Assembly (NCBI GenBank): GCA_025602915.1
Contig: JAHLJZ010000004.1
Coordinates: 1 to 64,000 of the forward strand
DNA from: Paraphysoderma sedebokerense
Lineage: Eukaryota > Blastocladiomycota > Physodermatomycetes > Physodermatales > Physodermataceae
Length of the DNA stretch: 64,000 bases
Reading direction: 5' to 3'
Positions 24,639-35,564 of the stretch are shown in pieces. A model generated the notes under the pieces. It worked only from the letters and a program-made list of their open reading frames with translations. It did no database searches and was not told where the DNA came from. The position numbers were made by a program, and so were the translations under genes. Positions within the stretch are counted from its first letter, which is position 1. Each line of letters opens with the position of its first letter.

Positions 24639-26759
24639 CTACCATTCTTCCAAAACACTACATCCAGTGCCACTGCTAGCTTGGGCTTCTAAAGCCATCG
24701 CCAATCCTACTTCCCATTTCCTCTTCCCATCAAGGTACGACATGCTTTCTTCATACGTCTCGGGAATAATCCGCGGCGGCAGAACCCAGTGCTCTGCGTT
24801 TGAAGAATCAGTGGAGGTTGAAGAAGGCAGCTGACAGGGCGATGAAGTAAATGTGAAATGAAAAATATTTGTCGTATCCCGATCATGAGTATTAGGATCA
24901 ATCACATCTGCCACGACCTATTCACACCAAAAAATTAGCGTTTGCACGTAGATTAAATTACTCAACGATATAGCAAAACCAAATAAAAGTCATACGTACA
25001 CGAATCTGGACACTCTTGCCTCCGATTCTCTTTTTCTTTCCTTCTCTAGAGATTTCCAAAGGTTTTGACCGTTCTCGTTCGGTACTAGAATACACGACGC
25101 AACTCTTCAAACTCAAAATGCTTCCGATTGGAACCGGTTTACGAAACCAAATATCATCCATGGCTAAAAATAGTGGACGTGATTTACAGAAAATGGATGC
25201 GGTAGAGTATGCCAATTCGAACCCCAGTTTCATTAGATAACCACCAAAAATGAAATTCTGATGCCCAGTTACTATTGTAGTTTAGCGAAAATGGCAGCGT
25301 CATATATTGGGACACGTACATGTATGTTGCGGTCCTGCGGCTGTGTCAACACCACACTTTCCAAACCCGTGTCCTTGGTCCAAACAAGTCCCTTCGGCAG
25401 CTGCACCCTGTTGTCTAGATACTTCTTAGATTCAAGCCACAAATCGTGTATAATTAATCGTTCGTCGGAGGTCGGGGGTGACTTTTGCAGGCTTTGTTCA
25501 GCCAATAGCTTCTTGCGAGCTTTCAAATCTATGAACAGTACTTTTCAGTTACATTGCAATGACAGCATGTATGTATATGCGAAACTGTTAGTGGTATATT
25601 ACCTGCCCCGGCTTGGAAAAGTTTTTTTTCGTTGTCACTTTCCAGTAATAAAGGATTTACTTGAACTGCTTTGTTGGTTTTGGGATCTCTAGCGACCATG
25701 GTAAACTTGGCTGTTAATATGGGATCCGAAATCTTTGTATCAATGAAATTTGATGGGGGAATATTGTCGCTTTCGGTTAGTGCTATTGATGTAACGTTTT
25801 CCATGTTGATTGTTATTTCCATCGAAGAGTGTCCAACATAGGTGACATGGCCTAAAGAAAAGTTTAAATATTAAATCGCATGCATCCAGTTCTAGCAATC
25901 AATCAATGCATACCACTTAATTTTATATCACTGTCCGGACTTGGTCGCTTAATCAAATGAATTCTATCGACGGACGCAGTCACGATCATCAAAGAAGAAT
26001 CCATCGGACTCTGGCCACTTCCATCATCACAATGTTTGTACGCAATAATACCTGCTAAATCATCCAAGTCTTCTAATATTTTTGCCAATCTATTGAGCCA
26101 TACCAAAAGAAACCCCTTGTATGAGCGCGAGAGCAATGGGACGATTATAGAACATAGAGTGAATGCGATTCGGGATAAAAACTGTGAAGACGGACCTGAG
26201 ACCACCATAAAAATTGATGTATTCTTCTCTGGTGTTTTCATCACTTTTAAATAATAGGTATTTCTCCGTAAAACTGTCTTTCATTCGTCGCAATACTACT
26301 TTATACGGGCTCGATGTCTTGACATTGCTGGTTTGTTTTGGATGTGCAAAACGGCGAACCCATCGTCGCGGAGCATGAGGATTATGTGGTAATACTGAAG
26401 GAATGCTCTGGTCAGGCGGTGATTGAGAAGTCGAAGTCGAGGTTGACGGAGTGTCTAATGGTTAAAAATTGTCTTGTTTAATACCCAATTCAAATATCAC
26501 CTAGACATAGTGTAACCTTATAGCTGCGACATCATTCTTTTTAATTGAGAAATATATACTTGCAATTTTCAAACTCATTTAACTCTGAGTGGTTTTCTGA
26601 CTTTGAATCTGCCGATCTTGCGACTGATATGGAGAACTTGCGAAGGGTGCCCGGACAGACAACTTTCGACGAATGTGCGGGCCTCGAAAGGTAGCGCCCA
26701 ACAGCAGGCCTTAAAAGATGGTTCCCAAGAAGTGACGGAAGAGAAATTGTTCTCATCAT
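24639..26759 (-). CDS. ACOT9: Mitochondrial acyl-CoA thioesterase, ACOT9-like (double hotdog)
   Basis: Hydrolyses acyl-CoA to free acid and CoA. The start is ATG at 26759; MMRTISLPSLLGNHLLRPAV and following Arg/Ser-rich sequence look like a mitochondrial presequence. The body has two hotdog domains. The first has LEDLDDLAGIIAYKHC and the pattern SLMIVTASVDRI, then GHVTYVGHSSMEI. The second has HGKIFGGYLMKLGFELAYS-type sequence (spliced across the intron near 25.25 kb), then DDIWFRKPVPIGSILSL. The end has PETYEESMSYLDGKRK, typical of the ACOT9 C-terminus. Exons are separated by short introns. It is divergent from the golgin gene starting at 27251. Nearby acyl-CoA oxidase suggests no operon, only shared metabolism. 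Confidence 0.85.
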
Positions 26760-27250
26760 CTTTAATAGCAATTCTCGATGTTGCGAAGAAGGTAATAGCA
26801 AGAATGTGATTGTCTGCTGGAGTCATCGAGTCATCCGGACGCGGACATGTGCAGAAATTTTCAGGTCATTTCCGACATATTTCATGATGGTAACTGAGGA
26901 CATCAAAGAGAGAGAGAGAACTAATAGGAAGCTATATCCGTATCCTTATTGCCAATCATAGGGAATGAACCTGCGCAAAGGTTACCATCGGTTTGTAGCA
27001 GAAATGTGGGAAGAATATAAATACGTAAGGGCACTGAGCAGGTATGATTGCCCATGAACTCAAAATAAAATTCATATATGCAATACCAAATTTACATCAA
27101 CGTAAGTACACAATTCTATGTGGCAAGCTGAAGGAATGGCGGAATTGTACTTTGTCCTGAGGCCTCCATCGTTCCGCGTCCCCTCGCACATTCCGTTCTT
27201 CTTCAAATTATCATTCACTTGGTCCCATCAATGTTTCTGATGTCGCTGGA

Positions 27251-29543
27251 ATGGTAAGTTTATCGTTTGTAGAACTCCGACGAACTTGTGCGGCATCCCT
27301 GATCACCTCTCTAACCGTTGTGTTCATATTTTCTGCCGTTGCTGAAGACAAATCTCGAAGAATTGGAACGGTTAAACTTCATTTTGCAGGAAGAGGTACG
27401 AACCCCCAAATCAATCGATAAATTCAGGCACTAAATTAAATCGATTAACAATAATGCTCCTGTTTCCTATATTTTTAGGCAAAAGATCTGAAGCTTCAGT
27501 TGGCAAACCGTTCAAATGAGGTTCAGGGATTACAGACAAAGCTTTCGAATACCGAAGGTTCGATAGATTCTCACTCTTCATACCTTCCGTCTTTCACATT
27601 CGGCATCTGATATATTTTAATTGTGACTTGTATTTTAATGTTCCAGCTGAGCTCGCGGCTTTGCGATCGAGTACTGCTACTAAACTCCAAAAAATGAAAA
27701 CACATTTTGCCAACGCAGATAAAACAATAAAGGAGTTGAAAGAGGCAGTCACTGAGAAAGATTCAGTAATCACGAAATATAAGAATGATTTGGAAAAAGA
27801 GAAACTGGAGTTGGAGAATCTAAGAAAGAGTAGAGAAGAGAGTCAAAGTAGGGATTTCACTTCCAATTTTTTGAGCATCCCTACCCGTTATTAAGGAGCA
27901 TTCTGCGCCATCTTATTACCCTTTTTTTAAATCAGAAACTTTACAAAAATCATCTCTAGAACAGCAAGATCGTGAAATCTCTCTAAGGAAGGAGATTCAG
28001 GAATTGGTACGTGTAGACTGATCGATCATGGCTCTCTGGCCGGAGTAACTGAGAAACCTCCCCCATATACATTCTTGATTCTGGCCCCAGTCATCTCAAG
28101 TTAATCATTACAAATCTGCGTCTGAGGAAGTGAAGGCAGAGTTCCAGCAGTACAAACTCCGTGCCCATGCATTACTCCAACAACAGCAGCCTTCACAACA
28201 GCAACCTTCGAAATCAGATACTGATTTTTCAGAATATCTTACTCAAATATCAGAATACGAGAGAACGGTGGCCAATTTAAGAAACGAAATCAGGTGCCAA
28301 AACTTTATCATTCACCCCAAAAAATATGGATCTCGTACTAACAAAGGAGCTACCACCATCTTTTCTGTAGCAATTTAACACTATCTCTGTCTAAATCTTC
28401 TCAGCGTATAGAGCGACAGCAGTCTGAAATTTCGTCGCTCAAGAAGTCGTTCGCAGAAACGTCTGAAAAGCTGAAAGAATCAGCTTCATCTCATACCGAG
28501 TCCGTTAAAAAAGTCACCACACTGGAAGAGCTAATCGCTTCGTTGAAGCAATCACACAATAGCGAATTAACCCAACTACAAGATGAAATCCAAAAATTAA
28601 GATCGCAAATTAAGGATAATGATTTGGTTGAGTTATCGAAAAATACGAATTCCAGTGGCGAGGTATCAATGCTGAGAGAAATGCTCAAAGGAAAGGAAGA
28701 TCAGTGTGAAGAGTTAGAACGAATGCTGAAGGTATTTTCAATGAATCATATCGTTTTTTGACTTTGTCCTTTATTGACTTGTCAATTTTTTTCTCTTTGA
28801 AATCTAATGATTAGACTTTGAACCAAGAAATCTCACAACTTCGCAAGCAAGCAGATTCTAAACCCTCTAATAACTTACGAATAGATATTTCCAACACGAA
28901 CAAAGCGGATAGCAGGGATCATACGTTAGCGGAGGATGATGCATTATCCAGTCTCCTTGGTTCAATTTCTCTACCAAAGTTCTCGATCGATAGCGACAGG
29001 TCGACGGGAATAAATAGTAGTAACATTATAATCAAAGAAAAAGAATATCAATTTCAGATAGAACAACTTCAAGAGCTACTAAATGAGAGTGAAAGTGAAA
29101 TTGACAGGTTGAAAAAATTGGTTAAGGTTTCAATTTACATTCTTTTTCTTGAATATACCCAATCTTTCTCTTGTTATGGTTAACATCATCTCGAATATTC
29201 ACGTAGGTATTAAAAGAAGAGCTTCAAAAGGCAGAAGCCAAAGAGAATTTGTTGAACAATAACAACTCTGCAAACTTGGAATATCTAAAAAACGTAGTCC
29301 TCAAATTTGTTACGTCGGAACCAACAGGTCGAGAGGTATATGCTTCTTTCAAACTTCATACATCAATGTCGTATGAAATCAAACAATAGCTAATTATGGT
29401 TCACCTGGTTATTCGTCTAGTCTTTGATACCTGTTCTCGGTACTGTCTTGCAGTTAACACAGCAACAAATGGAGGACTTCAGAAAGGCGATGAGTGCAGG
29501 TGGATCGGCAGAATCTGCGTCCTGGTGGTGGTGGACTGGGTAG
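27251..29543 (+). CDS. GRIP-domain golgin (coiled-coil Golgi tether)
   Basis: A long coiled-coil protein that tethers vesicles at the trans-Golgi, recruited by Arl1 through a C-terminal GRIP domain. The frame traced back from exon 2 (TNLEELERLNFILQEE) reaches only one possible ATG, 27251, which is the last codon of exon 1 directly before a GTAAGT donor. Coiled coil runs through all exons (KTHFANADKTIKELKEAV, LRSQIKDNDLVELSKNT). The GRIP domain is NLEYLKNVVLKFVTSEPTGR, then LIPVLGTVLQLTQQQMEDF, lying in the last two exons. The tail WWWWTG ends at the TAG at 29541. At least nine exons. The GRIP Tyr (EYLKN) needed for Arl1 binding is present. Confidence 0.88.
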
Positions 29544-29723
29544 ATTGGATTGAATGAATGCTAATATGTTCTAAAATACAAGGAGCAATAATTTTATTGG
29601 ATAATTTATTTGCAAAATAAATTGAGAACTCGACAGGCAACGTCGGAGATGGAAAAGGAATGAATCATCACGGCACAAAACTATTCTCGGTGATGCAGAT
29701 GAGTTCAGATTTCGAACCAAACA

Positions 29724-31925
29724 TCAAAATAAGAGTCGTAGCGACACCGGGAAAAACTCAAGTGGTGGGAAATCAAAGTTCAATAGATCTACTTGCTTTT
29801 GCCACCTCTGAAAGCCACTATGAGCTGCAGTCTCATCAAGGTGATTTAATGAATTTAAATACCTCTTATCACCATTTTTCCCAACGGCCACATCGGCCTC
29901 GAGATCCGTCAGATCAAAGCCCCCAAAACCTACATCTGGATTCAATGCAATTAGAAGCGACACGGAAATTTCAGAAGAGTTAGGAACTCGGGAGTCCAGT
30001 GTTGATTCGGATGAAATTTTTGATTGGACTTGCAACGAATTCGAATTGCCGGTTACAGTGACCGGCAATTTCACAGTTTGTTTGAGAACATGCTACGCGA
30101 AAGGTATGAGGTATGCCCATGCTGTTCGTTCTTCGTTAGAAACAATGATTATTAGGTACCTCGCTTTCTAAGAATTTGGATACATTGATGACGGTTTCTG
30201 CGACTTTCGATTCTTCACACAGATTACGATCGTAATGGGTAGCAATATCTGTCATACAAATTCCATTTAGCATAAGCCTGCGCATGTCTGTTAAATCTCC
30301 CAAAAAACCTGAACCTTCTGCATGACTTTTCTTTCCCGGTTTCTTGTTATTCTTGATTTTCGCCGACCCTTTGTTGATTTGTTCGATGTCAATATTGTGA
30401 ACGCCTGGACTACTGTCAGTGGATTGCTTCGAAACGTAGTTATACTTTCTCCGAACAATGGTTAGGAGTATTCCCTCTAACGGAAGAAATAACTTAGTGT
30501 CAGCATTTTGGCTTGGCTTTACCAGATATAAACTCAGCGATGAGGAACAAATACTTTGCAAGGAGTCTCGCAATTTTTCTGAAATATCGAACGTAACGAT
30601 CTTCTCGAATTCAAAATCTACTTCCGAAGAATACTTCTTGTCGTCGGAGATAATCGAATTTGAGTCACCGTTGCCTAAAAATGAAAATCTTATCGCGAAA
30701 AAGCATCTAGAATGAACACTTCATCAGTATACCGAAACGACAAATTCGCTGTCATTAAAACTGAATGGCTTCAACACACTCGTCGGGCATTGCTGACTGA
30801 GAATGTCGCTGATCGTCAGCTCGAGACGGCATTGGGAGATTTCTGACTTTCCCAACTTTGAACAGAACGTCTGCTGACGGTGCTGTAAATCAAAGGCATT
30901 AGTCATTGTCGCTTAAAACATAGTTTGACACCGGGAAGTCGACACTAAACTAATCGCTGTTATTTCGTTCTTATGTTCCTGGTCCCTGTCACATATCGGG
31001 ATATCATCAAGAATGCGAATCTGTGGAAGACGATTAACTACGTTATTCCGATAATTTCTCATCAACGAGATCGGATTTCCCTAAAACCGGCAAAGTTTGA
31101 GTGATCTTTCCTACATTCTCAGACTGAATCGAAACAGGTGATCACAACCATCAAAGTTAGTAAACGCAGATTTTTAGCTTCCTTCAAGGTTTCAGTCCAT
31201 TCATACAGGTTCGAAATAGAATTGTAAGATAGATCAACAGATATTAACGAGTCTGGTATCTGTACTTTTGCTGTACCATTCATCGGAGAGGAAATGAAAT
31301 TGTGAGATAAACCCAGATGAACAAGACGATTAAGAACTCCCAAATGAGGAAGCAATGTCAATCTATGAACCACAATTCAACATTGATTCAGTCATAAGCT
31401 TCAAAAGTATTGATTCTTGAATAACATGACTATATTTAACCTGTTTGCATTCAAATGTAATACCTCAATGTTTGATGGTAGAGATTGGACAGAGTCAAGA
31501 TAATTTCCGGTTAGAGACAACTCAATTAGATCACTCAAATTAAGGAATTCAGAATCAATTTGGTTGATCTTTCTGTCGTTCAAACGCAGCGAAGTGAAGA
31601 AAGAGTAGATTTGTTGTCGTGACGGCTTCTGACGCTGAGAGTTTAATCGTTTCAAAAATTGCTTAAAAGCGACTGATTCAGAACTCCATGTGGTATCTAT
31701 CATGGAATGTACAAAATCAATAATCTATAGATAATTGGAAAGTAATTGGAAAGAATTGCAGGTACCAGGGTCATAGAGATCAATTTCATCGTCTGAGGTT
31801 TCTTCGATTTCGCTGTTTATGCATTTTGTCGTAGATTTTCTGGCACAATCCCGCAATTTCAATCCACTTGTAGCATTTAGTATGCCAGAAAATGCCTCTG
31901 TTGCTGTATAGAATTTTGGACTCAT
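29724..31925 (-). CDS. LRRC43: Leucine-rich repeat protein, LRRC43-like
   Basis: The start is ATG at 31925. The N-terminal part has a Ser/Asp-rich linker and the exon ATWSSESVAFKQFLKRLN-type helix. LRRs follow: LRLNDRKINQIDSEFLNLSD, LIELSLTGNYLDSVQSLPSN, IEVLHLNANRL, RLVHLGLSHNFIS, LISVDLSYNSISNLYEW, then LPQIRILDDIPICDRD. The Leu spacing and the ELSLTGNYL...LP block fit LRRC43, a protein of ciliated cells. After the LRRs the frame continues into a beta-rich, C2-like region (LTISDILSQQCP, VTFDISEKLRDSLQSICS) and a C-terminal part with KLPVTVTGNSNSL. The join near 30.9 kb needs a non-ideal GTGTCG donor that removes an in-frame TAA; without it there would be two adjacent genes (31925-30.95 kb and 30906-29724). 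I favour one gene. Confidence 0.6.
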
Positions 31926-32134
31926 CCTGTCAATGTTTGATGTGCGGAGTTCACCTCTTTGACTCGATCCTGGAATTCAAAGCAGGGAATTTCAAAGAAC
32001 GCGTTGTGCAATTCCGCGGTTCGTCAAATCAGGTGATGTCCGCCGAGAAACGAATTTATTTCATTCTGTCTATAGTACAAGGATCCAAATTATTGTCAGT
32101 TGGTTTATGAAAAGTTGGATATTGCAGGGGTTGG

Positions 32135-33128
32135 TTATATCAGATTTGAGGCAGATTGGCCTCGCTCTCGGGGAGTTGCTGGCATTCTTTTCGCCTATTT
32201 AAAGGGACAAAATGTTAGTTATGCCTAACAGCATTTTTACGTTCGAAAATTATAAAGGAGAAGCAATACGTACATCCATATCCATCATCAGTTTTTCAAT
32301 CTCTCGATCGATCTCCTCGGCTCTCCGAGCTGCTTCCATCCATTTCGGTTCCTTGGGCGCATCTTCTTCCTCCTTATCTAATAGCGGAGCAAATTTGTGT
32401 ATTCCCATTTCAATTTCGTCTTGAAGTTTTGCCACTGCTTGAGTCAACAACTGCCCAGCTTGTTTCGCGGGCTCCCAAGATAAGTAGAAAAAGGCAATTG
32501 AGAACAGAATGGCACTCGGTATTAATAGCGAAGCATCTCCCGCAAACCTGTAAGATACCTGACCTAGTATACCTCCGCCAACATACCCAAAGAAGAGCGG
32601 AACAAATACTTTTAGCTTCCACGTATCAGCGGTTCCTCGTTTGGAGCAAGCTTGACCCAAAATGAGTCCAATATCAGTACAGATACCAGTCATGTGCGTT
32701 GTTCGCAAAACTGCACCACTATAACTGGTAGCCATAGCATTTTGTAATCCACAAGCGTAAGCTGCGAGCAATTCTCCTGTCACGAACTCTTTCCGCAGAA
32801 GCATGTAAGACAAAACTAAAGCGCCAGCTTCTATCAGCAACGCAAAACCATATTTTCTACCCAATTGAAATTTGGAGTTTCCAATCATAAATCCACTAGT
32901 GAATGAGCCAGCCATAAATGAGAGTACTAGCGATGAAATAATTGCGCATTGCCAAAAGTCTCCGGCTAATAAGGTTAATCCAATTCTTGTGACATTCCCT
33001 GTAACATGAGAGACTGTGGATGTAAAAAGACCAGCTAGCGATATTGCATTAATAAATCCGGCTATAGTTGAGAGTGTAGTTCCACCGACTACTACTGTCC
33101 AAAATTCTTTCGCTTTAAATGAATCCAT
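32135..33128 (-). CDS. DUF1275 (YoaK-like) multi-pass membrane protein
   Basis: Predicted membrane protein of unknown function. The first exon (33128-about 32268) holds six hydrophobic segments with the family blocks GFINAISLAGLFTSTVSHVTGN (start near residue 23; shortened here) and QNAMATSYSGAVLRTTHMTG. A cytosolic tail follows with EIEKLMMDMD. A GTACGT donor follows that Asp codon, and a second exon gives AKRMPATPRERGQSASNLI to a TAA at 32135. Without splicing the frame would stop at 32250 after VRIASPL. DUF1275 is common in bacteria and fungi. No functional partner lies next to it. Confidence 0.88.
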
Positions 33129-33710
33129 TGTAGATGATGAGTATTCTAAGTGAGCAGCAGGCCGAAGTATTTTCTATAAAATTATCCTTATAACGGCAAT
33201 TGATGAATTATATAGAAGCAAAATAGCCGTTAGAATGACAATCTTATGAAGGAACATATCAAATATTGATTATTTTTTTCAGACAAATCTTTTGCTGAAG
33301 TAATGTGACGAACCTGAATTTGCACGCGGTATTTTGAAGCGTATTTTGTAACTTATTAATTGCTCAAATGACCTGCAGACAGTATGAAAAAATAGTCTGA
33401 TGCTACTAAATAAGAAAAATTGTCTATGAGAAATAATTGTGGAAATATAAGAATTTGAAAACCGCAAATGCATAGCGAATTTCACGATCCCCACACTTGG
33501 CACGTTCGGGCAGCCGAAATAACCGTGAGGATGATGATGTGAGTATGACGATATCCTTTTGGATTTGAAAAGAATACTAACAAGAACTATATACAATCAC
33601 CAATTCTTCTTTTGACGACATTGATACATGTGTGCATTAATATTGACTTTCTGATGTTACGAAATAGCTCAATCCTGCTGATTTCATTGATCGATGAATG
33701 ATAGATGAAC
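33129..33710. other. Intergenic AT-rich stretch
   Basis: No coding exon or RNA gene recognised. It contains the upstream region of the DUF1275 gene (minus) and, at its right end, leads into the promoter of the SMP gene. Confidence 0.4.
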
Positions 33711-33753
33711 GGACAAAGTAAGGACAAAGTAAGGACAATTGCCACTATAAAAG
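33711..33753 (+). promoter_or_regulatory. Promoter of the SMP gene: 11-bp direct repeats and a TATA box
   Basis: The unit GGACAAAGTAA stands twice head to tail (33711-33721, 33722-33732) with a partial third copy GGACAATT, followed 13 bases from the third copy's start by TATAAAAG (33746-33753). The start codon lies 124 bases after the TATA box. Repeats just upstream of a good TATA box look like a regulatory element of an inducible gene; that is inference. Confidence 0.5.
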
Positions 33754-33876
33754 TATGAGCCTCCGCAGCACTTTCTCTCACAATTACACACCACTCTTCT
33801 ACAGAAATATTCTCTCAAACTCAAAGCCAACACCAAATCATCCTTTTCGAGTCCAATACTCTATATAATTATAATC

Positions 33877-34113
33877 ATGACCAAATCCTCAGGCAAATCA
33901 GGTTCCTCGGGCTCTCATGGCTCCCATGGCTCTCACGGTCCTCAATCTCATGGTACCCATGGTTCCGGTGGAAGTCATGCAATGACACAGTCTGCCGCTT
34001 CTCGTATTCAATCATCCGTTGACTCTGGCAGAGCAAGATCCTCGGATAGCGGATTCGCATCTCGCGCACAAAGTGCTGCAGCTACAAACGCTAATGCTTC
34101 CGGCAAGAAATAA
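33877..34113 (+). CDS. SMP-domain (LEA/seed-maturation-like) desiccation protein
   Basis: A single exon of 78 residues. The N-terminal half is Gly/Ser/His-rich with repeated GSHGSHG. The C-terminal half reads AMTQSAASRIQSSVDSGR and then SGFASRAQSAAATNAN. The pattern MT-x-AAxRIQS ... FAxRAQSAAxxN is the signature of the SMP family (seed maturation/LEA group 5), small hydrophilic proteins made during drying or in resting stages in plants, bacteria and some fungi. Composition is disordered and Cys/Trp-free, as expected. It ends GKK. Likely protects cell contents in resting sporangia or spores; the promoter repeats and TATA box support regulated high expression. Confidence 0.75.
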   Translation: MTKSSGKSGSSGSHGSHGSHGPQSHGTHGSGGSHAMTQSAASRIQSSVDSGRARSSDSGFASRAQSAAATNANASGKK

Positions 34114-34676
34114 ATATCGATTGATCTGGTATTGTCATTCTCTTTTTTTTCTGTGTATTGTCTCGGTTTAACTTGATCATGCGCATTAGGTATCTCGGAT
34201 GATTGTTTCGAATTATACACGTCCGAGTGCTAGGATTGTAGTACGTTGTATTGATGTAAGACATCTTGGTATAATTTGAAAGGGCGGTAGTTATAAGTTG
34301 CTTCAATGTACCCTATATCCAAAAATAAATGACCGCTGTGCTTTTTTTGTTTGCGAACGTATGGTGATTCATCCGCTCCCAGAAATGACAGTGAAAACGC
34401 GACAAAGGCAGCCCTTATGCGCACTTAAATCATTATTTCGGCTTTTATTTTACAAAAAAAAAGGAATATTATGGTACATAAGCGACAAATAAAAGGCCGA
34501 TTCATTGTATGAAACTAAAATGGGTGTGAATACGCCAAAGAAGAGTCACGAATCAGTTTGTCGGTCTCAATACGCAAAACCACATCCGGTTAGCAGAGAA
34601 ATATGCAAGAAAGATTTAGTTAAACGTTTACCCAAACCTTACTTTTCTCCACATACACACCGGAAGCCACTTCACA
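34114..34676. other. 3' flank between convergent small genes
   Basis: Holds the 3' ends of the SMP gene (plus) and the small gene at 34677 (minus). Nothing else recognised. Confidence 0.4.
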
Positions 34677-35098
34677 TTATCTACTTGACACTGAGCCTCC
34701 AGATCCAGCAACTCCTCCGCCTGCACCACTTTGTTCTTTCATGGTACCCTTAGTTTGAACTTGTGCTTGGTCTGAAGCCGTGAGTTGTTCTGTACCTTGA
34801 GACTGTTGTTTCTGTTGATATCTTTCTTGCTTTTCGTCTTGAGATAATCCCGTTGGTTTCCCGAATTTCAGAGTACCCGGCACCAGTGGATTGGGAATCT
34901 GTAGGGCCTGTATTAGCGGACATATTGGTTGGATTTGTTTCCTGTTTTGATTTCAGTTTCGGGAGTGGGAATGATTAGAGAAATGAGAGGTAGGATTACC
35001 TTTTTGTACAGGTGTAGGTGGCTAATGTATTCTCGTATCCCGTGGATCACCAAAATTGAATACGTCATGGTGGTGATGTATTCGAATACATTCCCCAT
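34677..35098 (-). CDS. Small protein with N-terminal hydrophobic helix, 109 residues
   Basis: Two exons: 35098-35000 (33 codons, MGNVFEYITTMTYSILVIHG) and 34907-34677, joined in phase over a 92-base intron (GTAATC donor, TAATACAG acceptor). After the helix comes IPNPLVPGTLKFGKPTG, then a Gln-rich stretch and a Gly/Ser-rich end. This resembles small mitochondrial inner-membrane or accessory proteins in build, but I do not recognise a family. Start is the only ATG in the first exon's frame. Confidence 0.5.
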
Positions 35099-35564
35099 TT
35101 TAAGCAAGATCTCCAAATGAAAAGAGGCGCTCGTAAGAGGTTCAAGATGATGTTGCTCAAGAACGAAGTTTTCACTGATCAATGGATCTATTCGTCAATT
35201 AATTTGTTGATCATTTCACTGGTGTGACCAGACGCCGTCCCACCCGCGTTCACCGACAAGGGACGAGTACAAAGAAGTATGCACATTATAATAGTTTATT
35301 GACAAACAAGAAACAAAATGTATCAGACAGTAATTAATAACAAACTTGAAAAGTGAAAATTTTGGATAAACGCATCGTCATTTGAGATTAATGAAAGGGA
35401 ACAAACAGTATGTAACCGTGATTAAAAAAACTCACAACGAATTTTCGTGTATAGTGAACAATCCAAAAGCGACACAGGAGACCACCAATAAAAATTTCAG
35501 CAGTCCCACGCGGCATGGAAGAATAAAAGAATATATTTCAACGAATGATTCGACGATGAGAACT
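35099..35564. other. Intergenic stretch
   Basis: Between the small gene and the acyl-CoA oxidase stop. No coding signal recognised. Confidence 0.4.

Noticed and set aside
30895-30960. In-frame TAA splitting the LRR part from the C2-like part into two genes
   Set aside because: An in-phase intron ending TTTACAG can remove it and the product then fits one LRR protein, though the donor is weak; kept as one gene with lowered confidence.
33875-34069. Minus-strand frames overlapping the SMP gene
   Set aside because: Antisense shadows of a repetitive Gly/Ser/His coding region.
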